NCBI GenBank assembly: GCA_016781115.1
Contig: JADDQX010000052.1
Coordinates: 1-13,290 of the forward strand
From: Actinomycetota bacterium
Lineage (GTDB): Bacteria; Actinomycetota; CADDZG01; WHSQ01
DNA: 13,290 nt
Direction of reading: 5' to 3'
The notes beneath the pieces were generated by a model. That model was not told where the DNA came from. It made no database searches and worked only from the letters and a program-made list of their open reading frames with translations. The position numbers were made by a program, and so were the translations under genes. Shown here piece after piece: positions 7,493 through 13,290 of this stretch; within the stretch, counting starts at the first letter, position 1, and each line of letters begins with the position of its first letter.

Positions 7493-7522
7493 AATCTAAC
7501 TTTCGACTACCCAAAACGTCAA
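7493..7522 (-). promoter_or_regulatory. Candidate promoter of the regulator-hppA operon
   Basis: On the minus strand TTGACG (7522-7517, 5 of 6 to the -35 consensus) is separated by 18 nt from TAGATT (7498-7493, 4 of 6 to the -10). Transcription would begin near 7486, giving a leader of only about 10 nt, which fits the missing Shine-Dalgarno. I looked for a DtxR- or MntR-type palindrome over this promoter and did not find one. Confidence 0.5.
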
Positions 7523-7550
7523 ATCGCCCTGGTTTCTGCCGAAACGCAGG

Positions 7551-7582
7551 CGCCCGTCGCTCCGGTCCGGAGGAGGCGGGCG
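7551..7582 (-). terminator. Possible terminator after the anti-sigma gene
   Basis: CGCCCG (7551-7556) pairs with CGGGCG (7577-7582), and inside it CTCCG (7560-7564) pairs with CGGAG (7568-7572) around a 3-nt loop. It lies about 50 nt past the stop of the HATPase gene on the minus strand, followed by TGCGTTTC rather than a clean U-tract. It could equally act in the leader of the downstream transcript. The rest of 7583-7631 shows nothing recognisable. Confidence 0.4.
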
Positions 7583-7631
7583 TTCTGACGTCCGATCCCA
7601 CGCTGGATGTAGCCCAGGTAGCAGAAAAGGG

Positions 7632-8039
7632 TTAGGGGCGGGAGAAGGTGAGGCGCGTCGTCGTGCCGCCGCCGGAGCGCGGCTCGGCCGCGAGATCGTC
7701 CACCAGCTCCTGGATCAGGGCGAGCGACATCATCAGGCGAGACGAGAAACCCTGGCTGTCCAGGACCCCTCCCTGCTCGGCCTCGGCCGTAGCTCCGCGA
7801 TCGCCCACCTCGACGATCGTTCGGTCGGCTTCCTCGCTCCAGCCGACGACGATCGCTTCGGAGGAACCCGCCGCCTCGTTCGAGAGCACCGCGTTCGTGC
7901 ACGCCTCCGACACAGCGATCCGGATCTCGTCGACCCGTTCCTCGTCGAAGCCGGCCGCTCGAGCGAGCGAACCCACAGCGAGGCGGACGATCCCGACGTA
8001 GGCCGTCCCCGCGGGGATGGCTATCTCGACGGGGTGCAT
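7632..8039 (-). CDS. Anti-sigma factor / serine kinase, HATPase (RsbW/SpoIIAB-like)
   Basis: A 135-aa single-domain GHKL ATPase of the type that binds a sigma factor and phosphorylates its STAS antagonist. The N box is E45-A-C-T-N49-A-V, the G1 box is D80-R-G82, and the closing strand is G-G-T-T-T-R-L-T-F (about 124-132). The second glycine box, normally G-x-G-L in the ATP lid, reads Q96-G-F-S-S-R-L-M-M here and keeps only one glycine. The ATG is 8 nt after the stop of the STAS gene, with no obvious Shine-Dalgarno, so translational coupling is likely. No sigma factor gene is nearby; the target sigma must be encoded elsewhere, or the pair acts on another partner. Confidence 0.87.
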   Translation of the reverse strand: MHPVEIAIPAGTAYVGIVRLAVGSLARAAGFDEERVDEIRIAVSEACTNAVLSNEAAGSSEAIVVGWSEEADRTIVEVGDRGATAEAEQGGVLDSQGFSSRLMMSLALIQELVDDLAAEPRSGGGTTTRLTFSRP

Positions 8040-8047
8040 CCGGACGC

Positions 8048-8389
8048 TCAGGCGGCGCCGCCCGCGGCCTCATCGACCGAGGAGTGGATCGGGAACACCT
8101 TCGTGAGCCCCGTGATCTTGAAGATCTTCAAGATCTTGTCCTGGGTGCAGACCAGCGAGAGGCTGCCGTCGTGGGCTTTGACTCGCTTTAGCGCGCCCAC
8201 GAGCACCCCCAGGCCCGTCGAATCGAGGAAGTCGACGCCTTCGAGGTTCACCACCACGTCGTAGGAGCCGTCGGACACGAGCTCGATCAACTTCTCCCGC
8301 AGCTTGGGGGCCGTGTAGACGTCGATCTCGCCCTTCACGTCCACAACGGAATGCGAACCAACCTTGCGTACATCCAGACCAAGCTCCAT
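8048..8389 (-). CDS. STAS-domain anti-anti-sigma factor (RsbV/SpoIIAA-like)
   Basis: A 113-aa STAS protein of normal length. The phosphorylation loop D56-S57-T58-G59-L60-G61 is intact, with S57 as the likely acceptor by analogy with RsbV; the loop is preceded by the typical strand V-V-V-N-L-E-G-V-D-F-L. In the partner-switching model, unphosphorylated antagonist binds the HATPase anti-sigma factor, which is encoded by the next gene, and frees the sigma factor. A C-terminal tail ends in D-E-A-A-G-G-A-A. The ATG at 8389 is preceded by the purine-rich AAGAGGAAGGA. This is the first gene of a two-gene operon and is divergent from the membrane protein/LCP pair. Confidence 0.93.
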   Translation of the reverse strand: MELGLDVRKVGSHSVVDVKGEIDVYTAPKLREKLIELVSDGSYDVVVNLEGVDFLDSTGLGVLVGALKRVKAHDGSLSLVCTQDKILKIFKITGLTKVFPIHSSVDEAAGGAA

Positions 8390-8476
8390 GCGGAGTCCTT
8401 CCTCTTAGACGGTGAGATCAGATGGTGAGGGAGGCCGAATCCTAAACCCGCCCTCTCCGCTGCCGAAGAGAGGCGG

Positions 8477-8504
8477 CGGGCGGGGGACATCGCGACCCCG
8501 CCCG
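8477..8504. repeat. Inverted repeat in the divergent intergenic region
   Basis: CGGGCGGGG (8477-8485) has its exact complement at 8496-8504, giving a 9-bp stem with a 10-nt loop. It lies in the 186-nt region between the divergent STAS gene (start 8389) and the membrane-protein gene (start 8576). It may be an attenuator, an operator or a shared insulator; no U-tract follows on either strand. No convincing promoter pair was seen in the rest of the region. Confidence 0.45.
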
Positions 8505-8560
8505 CGATATCCGCTGCGGCCCAAGCATCGTTGGCTACCCTCCAAGCGTCTCTTCCAATC

Positions 8561-8570
8561 AGAGGAGGTG
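8561..8570 (+). promoter_or_regulatory. Strong ribosome-binding site fixing the membrane-protein start
   Basis: AGAGGAGGTG stands 5 nt before the ATG at 8576. It shows that translation starts there rather than at the in-frame TTG at 8531. Confidence 0.85.
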
Positions 8571-8575
8571 AACAG

Positions 8576-9286
8576 ATGAGCCTGGTCGTTCCCGAACAGA
8601 CGAAGGTATGGCTGCTCACAGGCGTCGCCGCAGCGGCGGCGCTCATCGTGACCATCCTCGTGTTGGGGACCAACCCACCGGGCAAGCCGGCGGCGTCGGC
8701 GAATGATCCCGAGGTCACTTCGGTGACCGCCGAGGCTCCCCCTCCGCAGGCGAAGTGGAAGATCACGACCCATGTCTCGGGTGTGCCGGACGAGGTAACC
8801 AAAGCGCAGGCACGCACCGTCGCCCGGCAACGCCCCGCGCTGGTGGCGCTGGTGAAAGATGTGTACGACGCGGTCTTCCTCCACCGCGATCGACTTCCGG
8901 AAGAGCTGAAGCAGAACTTCACCGCGGCGGCCGCTCGAGCCTTTCGACGTTCGGGAGCCGGCGCCGCAAGAGCTGGAGTGGCTTCCACGAGCTACCGCAG
9001 TGCCGAGATAGGCATCGGCGCGACAGACGGGGCGCGTCTAGCCGTGGCGACCGTCTCCATCCGCGCCGGCGCGGACAAGCCCGACGCCAGTCGGTTCCTC
9101 CACCGCTCGACGCTGTGGCTGAAGCGCTCCGCCGCCGACTGGAGGGTCGTCGCGTTCACCATCGACCAAGCGCCCTTACCCGACCGTGCCGATGACGGCA
9201 AGAAGGCCGGCGACGGGCGCGGGGAGAAGGGCGACAACGGGAAGAGGCGTCCGAGCGGAGACCGCAAGAAGGCTCGCAACAGGTGA
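8576..9286 (+). CDS. Membrane-anchored protein with NTF2-like-looking extracellular domain
   Basis: A 236-aa protein of no family I recognise firmly. A short N-terminus ending in K10 precedes one hydrophobic helix (about 11-31), so the rest should face outward. Residues 32-60 are a Pro/Ala-rich linker. Residues about 75-200 alternate helices (around V-A-L-V-K-D-V-Y-D-A-V-F) with late strands (A-V-A-T-V-S-I-R-A, S-T-L-W-L-K-R, D-W-R-V-V-A-F-T-I-D), a pattern like NTF2/SnoaL folds and Mce-associated membrane proteins. The last 35 residues are a low-complexity Lys/Arg/Gly/Asp tail. The gene overlaps the LCP gene by GTGA (9283-9286), implying linked expression and possibly a shared role at the cell wall. 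Confidence 0.75.
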   Translation: MSLVVPEQTKVWLLTGVAAAAALIVTILVLGTNPPGKPAASANDPEVTSVTAEAPPPQAKWKITTHVSGVPDEVTKAQARTVARQRPALVALVKDVYDAVFLHRDRLPEELKQNFTAAAARAFRRSGAGAARAGVASTSYRSAEIGIGATDGARLAVATVSIRAGADKPDASRFLHRSTLWLKRSAADWRVVAFTIDQAPLPDRADDGKKAGDGRGEKGDNGKRRPSGDRKKARNR

Positions 9287-10167
9287 TCAACCGCTGCGCC
9301 GCTCTAGTCGCGTTCCTGATCGTCGTGTGCACGGTCGTCCCGCTCGTGGGCGAGAGCCCCCAGACGATCGCCGCGAAGCCTCTGTTCGGCCGCGTCCACG
9401 AGAGCTACGACCCCACCAGCGGGAAGATCTTCGTCCTGGCGATCGGCAACGACGCCCGGTCCGGCAACCCCGACAGATCGCTCGCCGATGCGATCCACAT
9501 CATCGGGATCAACACCAAGACGATGAAGGGCGGCGTCCTGAACCTGCCGCGCGACTCGTGGGTGAACATCCCCGGCCAGGGCTCCGCCAAGATCAACGAG
9601 GCGCTGTTCCGCGGCGGCCCGGAGTTGCTCGCCAGAACGGTGGAGAACCTCACGGGGATCCGGCTCGACTACTGGGTGATGGTCGGGTTCGAGGGCTTCG
9701 AGAGCATCATCAAAGAGCTGCACGGCGTCGTGATGAACATCCCACGAGCGGTGAATGACATCGGCGGGTCGGGAGCGGTTCTACGCGCGGGTGTGCAGAA
9801 GTTGAAGGGTTACCAGGCGCTCGCCTACGCGAGAGCGCGCAAGGCGTTCAGCGGTGGAGACGTGGCGCGCACCACGCATCAAGGCGACATGCTCGTGGCG
9901 CTGTTGCGGAAGCTGCGAAAAGAGACCGCGGCCAACCCCGCCTCGCTGCTGCGCTGGATCGCGGTCACGAGAGAGCACGCGCGCTTCGACATCACGGCGG
10001 ACGAGATGTTCCGACTGGGGATCCTAGGCACCCAACTGGGGGCGAAAGACGTAGGCAACGTCACCGTTCCGGTGTCACTGGGATGGGTCGGATCCGCCAG
10101 CGTCGTGTTCATCGCCCCCGGCGCACGCTCTATCTACGCTCGGTTCAAGAAGAACGCGAGCCTCTAG
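9283..10167 (+). CDS. LCP-family (LytR-CpsA-Psr) cell-envelope transferase
   Basis: A 294-aa protein with an N-terminal signal or anchor (about 7-23) and an extracellular LCP domain (about 48-210). Family marks are visible: N56-D-A-R59, then R65 and D69 in a diverged form of the usual R-x-D-T-x-M-L, L88-P-R90-D91-S-W-V, K103-I-N-E-A, and the late Y-A-R-A-R-K with G-G-D193-V-A-R196. LCP enzymes move glycopolymers from a lipid carrier onto peptidoglycan; in actinobacteria they attach arabinogalactan or related polymers. It starts with GTG inside the stop of the membrane protein gene. The stop TAG lies in a CTAG shared with the convergent metallopeptidase. The polymer substrate cannot be inferred. 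Confidence 0.9.
   Translation: MINRCAALVAFLIVVCTVVPLVGESPQTIAAKPLFGRVHESYDPTSGKIFVLAIGNDARSGNPDRSLADAIHIIGINTKTMKGGVLNLPRDSWVNIPGQGSAKINEALFRGGPELLARTVENLTGIRLDYWVMVGFEGFESIIKELHGVVMNIPRAVNDIGGSGAVLRAGVQKLKGYQALAYARARKAFSGGDVARTTHQGDMLVALLRKLRKETAANPASLLRWIAVTREHARFDITADEMFRLGILGTQLGAKDVGNVTVPVSLGWVGSASVVFIAPGARSIYARFKKNASL
10164..10167. other. Palindromic CTAG containing both convergent stop codons
   Basis: The plus-strand LCP gene ends in TAG at 10165-10167, and the minus-strand peptidase ends in TAG read from 10166-10164. The two stops occupy the same palindrome, leaving no room for a terminator between the genes. Transcripts from each side must run into the other gene. Confidence 0.9.
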
Positions 10168-11741
10168 AGCGCGACCTCAGCGGCGAACGCGTGCGGGGAC
10201 AACGGAGCGCCCGTTGCGTCTTGTATCAGCGTGTCCCACCGCAGGCTGTTGCCGGGCTTCATCAGGTACTCGCGCAGAAGGTCGCCGGCAGCGGTCCCAG
10301 CCAGCACTCCACCGACGCGGGCGCGCATCGTCTCCATGAGCTGCGATGCAAGCAGCTCTCCGAGCAGGTAGTTGTGGTAGTAGACGGGAGCGCTCGCAAC
10401 GTGGACCTTCGCCGCCCACACGCCGGGAACCTCATCTTCCGGTCCTTGAACGAACTGGAACCGCTGCACCAGGTCCCACCAGATGGCCTCTAGATCCGCT
10501 TCGGGGTCCGCATACAGCGCCCGCTCGAAATGAGCCATGACCAACACCCAGCGAGCGAACAAGATGCTCTGGATCGCGGACGATCGCGCCAGCTCCTGCG
10601 CGAGCGGGTCGACCTCGCCCGGCGACACCCCCGCGACGTTCACGAGCCACTCCGGATCCCGCGTCAGCCTGCCGGACAGGATCGCCACCGCCTCGGTAAC
10701 GAAGGTGTGCGCCGGCTCGCGCAACAGGTACGGCAGCTTGCCGTCGATCGACACGTCGTAGGCGGCATGGCCGCATTCGTGCAACATCACCTCGACCCAC
10801 CGTTCGCCGGGGACGATGTTCGCCAGGATGCGGACGTCACGGCCCGAGCGATCGACGTCGAGGCAGAAAGCATGCTGGCTCTTCATCTGGCGTGGGAAGA
10901 GGTCGCTTCGCTCGAGGACGCCGCCGATGTCGATCCCCCAGGACCCGAAGGTCCCCTGCGCCAAGCGCACCGCGGCGCCGTCACCGAACAGATGATCTAG
11001 ATCGACCGTCGCGGAGCGTGGCTGGTACTGGAAGAAAGGATCCGCGTAATGCCACGGCCGCAGGTGCTTGGTGCCGAACCGGTTGGAAAGAGCTTCGTCG
11101 AGGCCGGCTTTCCACCGAAGGAACGGCTCGCGCGTCAGCTCCTCGAGCTCATCGAACAGCTTGAAGAGCCACTCCTCGGAGATCTCCTGCAGATCGAGAG
11201 CCATGCCGTAGTGATCGGGGTAGCCAAGAGCCAGGGCCGCGTGATTCCGCAGTCTCGCCAGCTCGCGCACGCGCTCCGCGACGCGGCCCCCGAGCTCCTT
11301 CGAAGCCCTCCAGGCCCGCTCGCTCCGCGCCGAGTCCGAGGAGGTCTCCAGAATCTCCAGGATCTCGTTCTCGCTCAGCGACTCGCAGTCGACCTCGGCG
11401 CGGAAGGTGGCGAAGTCGCTCTCCACCGAACTGGATAGCTCGACCAGCTCCTCCCGCTGAGCGTCGGTCATCTGGTCGGCGGTCAGCGCCAGCCGCAGCA
11501 CCTGTAGCTGTCGGCGGAGGAGCGGGTCGTGAAGCTCCTCAGCAAGAGCTTCGGTCACGCCCGCCAGGAACGTGGCGTCCCCCTTGAGGCTCCTCAGCTC
11601 CAGCTCGAGCTCCGCCCGCCGACGATCGTTCTCCGGGGACGCGTGAACCTGTGAATCCCAGTAGGCGCGGTGGAATTCGGCCTCCAGTGGCTCCAGCTTC
11701 GACTCGAACGCATCGACGAGCCTGTGAGGGGCGCGCTGCAT
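10164..11741 (-). CDS. Zinc metallopeptidase, M3/M2-like (gluzincin)
   Basis: A 525-aa mostly helical protein with no signal peptide, so probably cytosolic. The zinc site is H321-E322-C-G-H325, with E350 in a T-E-A-V-A-I-L motif as third ligand, 25 residues on. That spacing equals the one I recall for thimet oligopeptidase and is one longer than in angiotensin-converting enzyme. The segment L-P-Y-L-L-R-E-P-A-H-T-F after the zinc helix and the Y-Y-H-N-Y-L-L-G-E-L (about 450-465) substrate-side motif are typical of bacterial relatives annotated as M3 or M2 peptidases. They cleave small peptides. The ATG at 11741 has only a weak GGATGGGA upstream. It follows the fused VanY gene by 43 nt on the same strand and may be co-transcribed. 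Confidence 0.85.
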   Translation of the reverse strand: MQRAPHRLVDAFESKLEPLEAEFHRAYWDSQVHASPENDRRRAELELELRSLKGDATFLAGVTEALAEELHDPLLRRQLQVLRLALTADQMTDAQREELVELSSSVESDFATFRAEVDCESLSENEILEILETSSDSARSERAWRASKELGGRVAERVRELARLRNHAALALGYPDHYGMALDLQEISEEWLFKLFDELEELTREPFLRWKAGLDEALSNRFGTKHLRPWHYADPFFQYQPRSATVDLDHLFGDGAAVRLAQGTFGSWGIDIGGVLERSDLFPRQMKSQHAFCLDVDRSGRDVRILANIVPGERWVEVMLHECGHAAYDVSIDGKLPYLLREPAHTFVTEAVAILSGRLTRDPEWLVNVAGVSPGEVDPLAQELARSSAIQSILFARWVLVMAHFERALYADPEADLEAIWWDLVQRFQFVQGPEDEVPGVWAAKVHVASAPVYYHNYLLGELLASQLMETMRARVGGVLAGTAAGDLLREYLMKPGNSLRWDTLIQDATGAPLSPHAFAAEVAL

Positions 11742-11784
11742 CAGAAGTTCCCATCCGGCATGCGCGGCATCCTACGGGCGCGGC

Positions 11785-12441
11785 TCACGGGGTCAGCTCG
11801 AAGTGCCACGGCTCGTTCTCGAGTGGACGGTGGAGAGGGAGACCGAGCTGCTCCACGATGTCTGCCGCCAGCTCCACGTCGCCCCCGAGGTCGACCGCCA
11901 ACCCTTTCTCGTGCATCGAGGTACCCGGCCGCGCCACCCAATCGTCGGCCACCTCCGCGTTGCCGTAGCGCGCCAGCGCGTCGGCCCAGAGCACCGACTG
12001 GCGTTCACTGCTCCGCCGGCCACTGACCACGTGGACGGCGCCACGTGCGGCGCGAACCAGATCGTCCACCGCTCGTTCCAAGATCGGGTGAAGCCCCTCT
12101 CCCGCGTAAGCCAGGTCGAGTGGCATCACTGCCTCGGGGTCGAACACCGCGCGCGCCTCAGCCACGACCCCGTCCAGCACCACCTTGACCTGGACCGCGG
12201 TCGCGCCGGGTTCGCACCGACACTCCAGTAGACGTGCGCCGTTCGCGGCTGCGAAACGTGCTGCTTCGCGTTCGTGCTCGCCACCTCCGTAAGGACCAGA
12301 CTCCGCAACCGCGGCCAGCGCCGCCGCGTCTGCAGCGATCTGCGCCTGCGCCTTGGTGGCGCTGGTGTCCGCGATGTCGACGACGAAACCCGTAAGTGCC
12401 AACGCGAGCGCGGTAGCGAGGACCCCATGAACGACGGTCAA
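11785..12441 (-). CDS. TadG/Rv3654c-like segment fused to VanY-type D,D-carboxypeptidase domain
   Basis: A 218-aa protein of two parts. Residues 1-100 look like TadE/TadG- or Rv3654c-type minor pilus proteins: a hydrophobic helix (about 4-23), then the marker Q32-A-Q-I-A-A-D-A-A-A-L-A, then A-A-N-G-A-R-L with a Cys pair C74/C76 and short strands. Residues about 105-217 match peptidase family M15B (VanY): S140-G-R-R-S with Q148, then S176-M-H177-E-K-G-L-A-V-D184, then E210-P-W-H213. The two His, the Asp and the catalytic Glu all keep the family spacing. The helix would anchor the peptidase outside the membrane, where it could trim D-Ala from peptidoglycan. The TTG start overlaps the tadE stop as TTGA (12438-12441), with GAGGA upstream. 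A missed frameshift between two genes is unlikely because the frame is open throughout. Confidence 0.85.
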   Translation of the reverse strand: MTVVHGVLATALALALTGFVVDIADTSATKAQAQIAADAAALAAVAESGPYGGGEHEREAARFAAANGARLLECRCEPGATAVQVKVVLDGVVAEARAVFDPEAVMPLDLAYAGEGLHPILERAVDDLVRAARGAVHVVSGRRSSERQSVLWADALARYGNAEVADDWVARPGTSMHEKGLAVDLGGDVELAADIVEQLGLPLHRPLENEPWHFELTP

Positions 12442-12821
12442 GGCTGCTCGATCCTCATCGTCGCTTCCGCGGCGAGGTCGACCCGCTGCAACAGAGCGCC
12501 GAATAGTGGCACCCGCGCGTTCGGGCGGTAGCGAAGAGAGGCCGTCAACGGATCGCCCTGCCGGCGGAGATGCATCTCCGGCGACACGCTCACCTCGACG
12601 GGGCGAAGCCCGGTGCTTTCAGCCGCCGCGCGGGCGTCGGAGAGGTCGGGATCCACGACCGCCACGCGCACCGCTTCCCGTGCGGCATGCCACAGCCGCG
12701 CCTGATCCGCCACCAGCAGACCGACTTCCACCAGTGCCGCGAGCAAGAGGGCCAGAATCGGGAGTGCCAAAGCGAGCTCCACGGTCGCCTGTCCGCCCTC
12801 GGCCCTCTTGCGGGTAGGCAC
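12438..12821 (-). CDS. tadE: TadE-like pilus assembly protein
   Basis: A 127-aa pseudopilin-type protein. A basic head (R4, K5, R6) is followed by G10-Q11-A-T-V-E15, a class III prepilin-peptidase site with Glu at position 5 after cleavage, then a 20-residue hydrophobic helix and the typical D-Q-A-R-L-W-H-A-A-R-E-A-V-R. The rest (about 65-127) is a small beta-rich outer domain. TadE proteins are minor components of Flp/Tad pili. The GTG start lies 4 nt after the stop of the Flp pilin gene, with GAAGG upstream. The Tad ATPase and membrane platform genes are not in the window and may lie beyond the right edge. Confidence 0.88.
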   Translation of the reverse strand: MPTRKRAEGGQATVELALALPILALLLAALVEVGLLVADQARLWHAAREAVRVAVVDPDLSDARAAAESTGLRPVEVSVSPEMHLRRQGDPLTASLRYRPNARVPLFGALLQRVDLAAEATMRIEQP

Positions 12822-12825
12822 GTTG

Positions 12826-13005
12826 CTAGCCTTCGGCTCGCTCTACGAGAGACGACACCACCGTCTGGAACATGTCGGTGAGCGCGCCCGACTTGACGAA
12901 GGCGGTGAAGACACCGACGACGATCCCCGCGACCAGAAGCACCAGCGCGTACTCCGCCGTCGTCTGCCCCGCCTGTCCGTATACCGCCGACCTAAACCGC
13001 TGCAT
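12826..13005 (-). CDS. Flp/DUF4244-like type IVb pilin
   Basis: A 59-aa pilin. A short basic leader ends in A-G13, and Q14-T-T-A-E18-Y19 follows, the classical Flp cleavage motif with Glu5 and Tyr6 of the mature protein. A hydrophobic helix (about 19-37) comes next, then a short amphipathic tail ending in V-E-R-A-E-G. The T-T-A-E-Y-A core and the V-E-R-A tail recall actinobacterial DUF4244 pilins, while A-L-V-L-L-V is more Flp-like. The mature pilin would be 46 residues, normal for Flp. The ATG is backed by a perfect AAGGAGGT (13010-13017). The gene heads the flp-tadE-tadG/vanY run and is the likely major subunit. Confidence 0.9.
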   Translation of the reverse strand: MQRFRSAVYGQAGQTTAEYALVLLVAGIVVGVFTAFVKSGALTDMFQTVVSSLVERAEG

Positions 13006-13009
13006 GCGT

Positions 13010-13017
13010 ACCTCCTT
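13010..13017 (-). promoter_or_regulatory. Perfect Shine-Dalgarno of the pilin gene
   Basis: The minus strand reads AAGGAGGT, a full match to the 16S tail, 4 nt before the ATG at 13005. It is among the strongest ribosome-binding sites in the window, as expected for an abundant structural subunit. Confidence 0.85.
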
Positions 13018-13081
13018 GAAGAAGGGAGCGGTCCCGTGACGCGCTCGTACGGCTATGACAGCGGAAGAAGGAGCGTCGTGC

Positions 13082-13097
13082 TGTGGCCTAGGTCACG
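13082..13097. promoter_or_regulatory. Candidate CRP/FNR-type operator upstream of the pilin gene
   Basis: TGTGGCCTAGGTCACG is a near-palindrome with 8 of 10 matches to the CRP half-site consensus TGTGA-N6-TCACA. It lies about 80 nt upstream of the pilin ATG. A weak -10-like CATAGC (13057-13052, minus strand) would place the site centre about 44 bp upstream of the start of transcription, near the class II activation position. The remainder of 13018-13112 holds no other recognisable element. Confidence 0.3.
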
Positions 13098-13112
13098 GAT
13101 CTCCGAGGTCGC

Positions 13113-13290
13113 TCAGTGGCTCACGGTGACGCGGTCGCCTACCTCGACGCCCCACTTGGCGAAGGCACCTTGGTTGACCTCGAGCGCGCCCTCGTAAGCC
13201 ACGCCCGGGTCGTAGATCTTGCACGGGTCGGCCTGGCATGGCTCCATGTCGAGGATCGCGACGATGATGCCCTCGCTATCGAAGAAAGCG
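13113..13290 (-). CDS. DUF192-family protein, partial (5' end beyond window)
   Basis: The final 58 codons of a minus-strand gene are visible. They read F-F-D-S-E-G-I-I-V-A-I-L-D, then M-E-P-C-Q-A-D-P-C-K-I-Y with the two Cys, then E-G-A-L-E-V-N-Q-G and G-V-E-V-G-D-R-V-T-V, which is the conserved C-terminal half of DUF192. The family is small, often secreted, and of unknown biochemical role. Its place directly before the pilin gene on the same strand, 107 nt away, suggests it belongs to the Tad-like locus. The start and any signal peptide lie outside the window. Confidence 0.9.
   Translation of the reverse strand, partial: AFFDSEGIIVAILDMEPCQADPCKIYDPGVAYEGALEVNQGAFAKWGVEVGDRVTVSH

Noticed and set aside
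7477..7522. DtxR- or MntR-type operator over the regulator promoter.
   Set aside because: No palindrome resembling the TTAGG-type or MntR-type boxes could be found on either strand.
7519..8073. Minus-strand open frame overlapping the anti-sigma gene.
   Set aside because: It is frame-shifted relative to the HATPase motifs and gives an Arg/Gly-rich product without a domain.
8531..8575. Upstream in-frame TTG start that would add 15 residues to the membrane protein.
   Set aside because: A strong AGAGGAGGTG lies just before the ATG at 8576, and the added residues do not look like part of the signal anchor.
1..13290. CRISPR array, tRNA or rRNA gene, insertion sequence or phage cassette.
   Set aside because: No regularly spaced repeats, cloverleaf-type sequence, transposase motifs or terminal repeats were noticed; nearly all of the sequence is accounted for by coding genes.

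Overview
The window is about 13.3 kb of high-GC, gene-dense bacterial chromosome, most likely from an actinobacterium and probably an uncultivated lineage. Three things point there. The paired TrkA-type proteins sit beside an OB-fold gene and an APC permease, which recalls the Rv2690c-Rv2694c neighbourhood of Mycobacterium (from memory). The small Flp/DUF4244-like pilin is followed by TadE-like and Rv3654c-like genes. GTG and TTG starts with 4-nt start/stop overlaps are common. No rRNA, tRNA, CRISPR array, insertion sequence or phage gene was seen.

Layout. (1) 1-1397, minus strand: two tandem RCK/TrkA proteins joined by a GTGA overlap, then the first 19 codons of another gene running off the left edge. 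(2) 1459-4107, plus strand, divergent from the TrkA pair: a small OB-fold protein and a 754-aa APC permease whose cytosolic C-terminal part appears tandemly duplicated. A 3' intergenic region follows, with several hairpins and a perfect bidirectional terminator. (3) 4277-7476, minus strand: a DtxR/MntR-type regulator overlapping (ATGA) a K+-independent H+-translocating pyrophosphatase, with a plausible promoter 10-45 bases upstream of the regulator. (4) 7632-8389, minus strand: a partner-switching pair, an STAS anti-anti-sigma factor followed by a HATPase anti-sigma kinase, with no sigma factor in view. (5) 8576-10167, plus strand: a membrane-anchored protein with an NTF2-like-looking exterior, overlapping (GTGA) an LCP-family (LytR-CpsA-Psr) enzyme. 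(6) 10164-13290, minus strand: in transcription order a DUF192 protein (cut by the right edge), an Flp-type pilin, TadE, a TadG/Rv3654c-like segment fused to a VanY-type D,D-carboxypeptidase domain, and an M3/M2-like zinc metallopeptidase. The peptidase and the LCP gene converge and share a palindromic CTAG holding both stop codons.

Themes. Region 2 with the TrkA pair looks like ion or amino-acid transport with nucleotide-gated control. Region 3 couples a metal-type regulator to membrane energisation by pyrophosphate. Regions 5 and 6 concern the cell envelope: LCP ligation of glycopolymers, Tad-like pilus parts, and a peptidoglycan-trimming domain built into a pilus-type minor protein. That last fusion is the most unusual item here. 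The assignments rest on motifs read by eye; no database search was possible.
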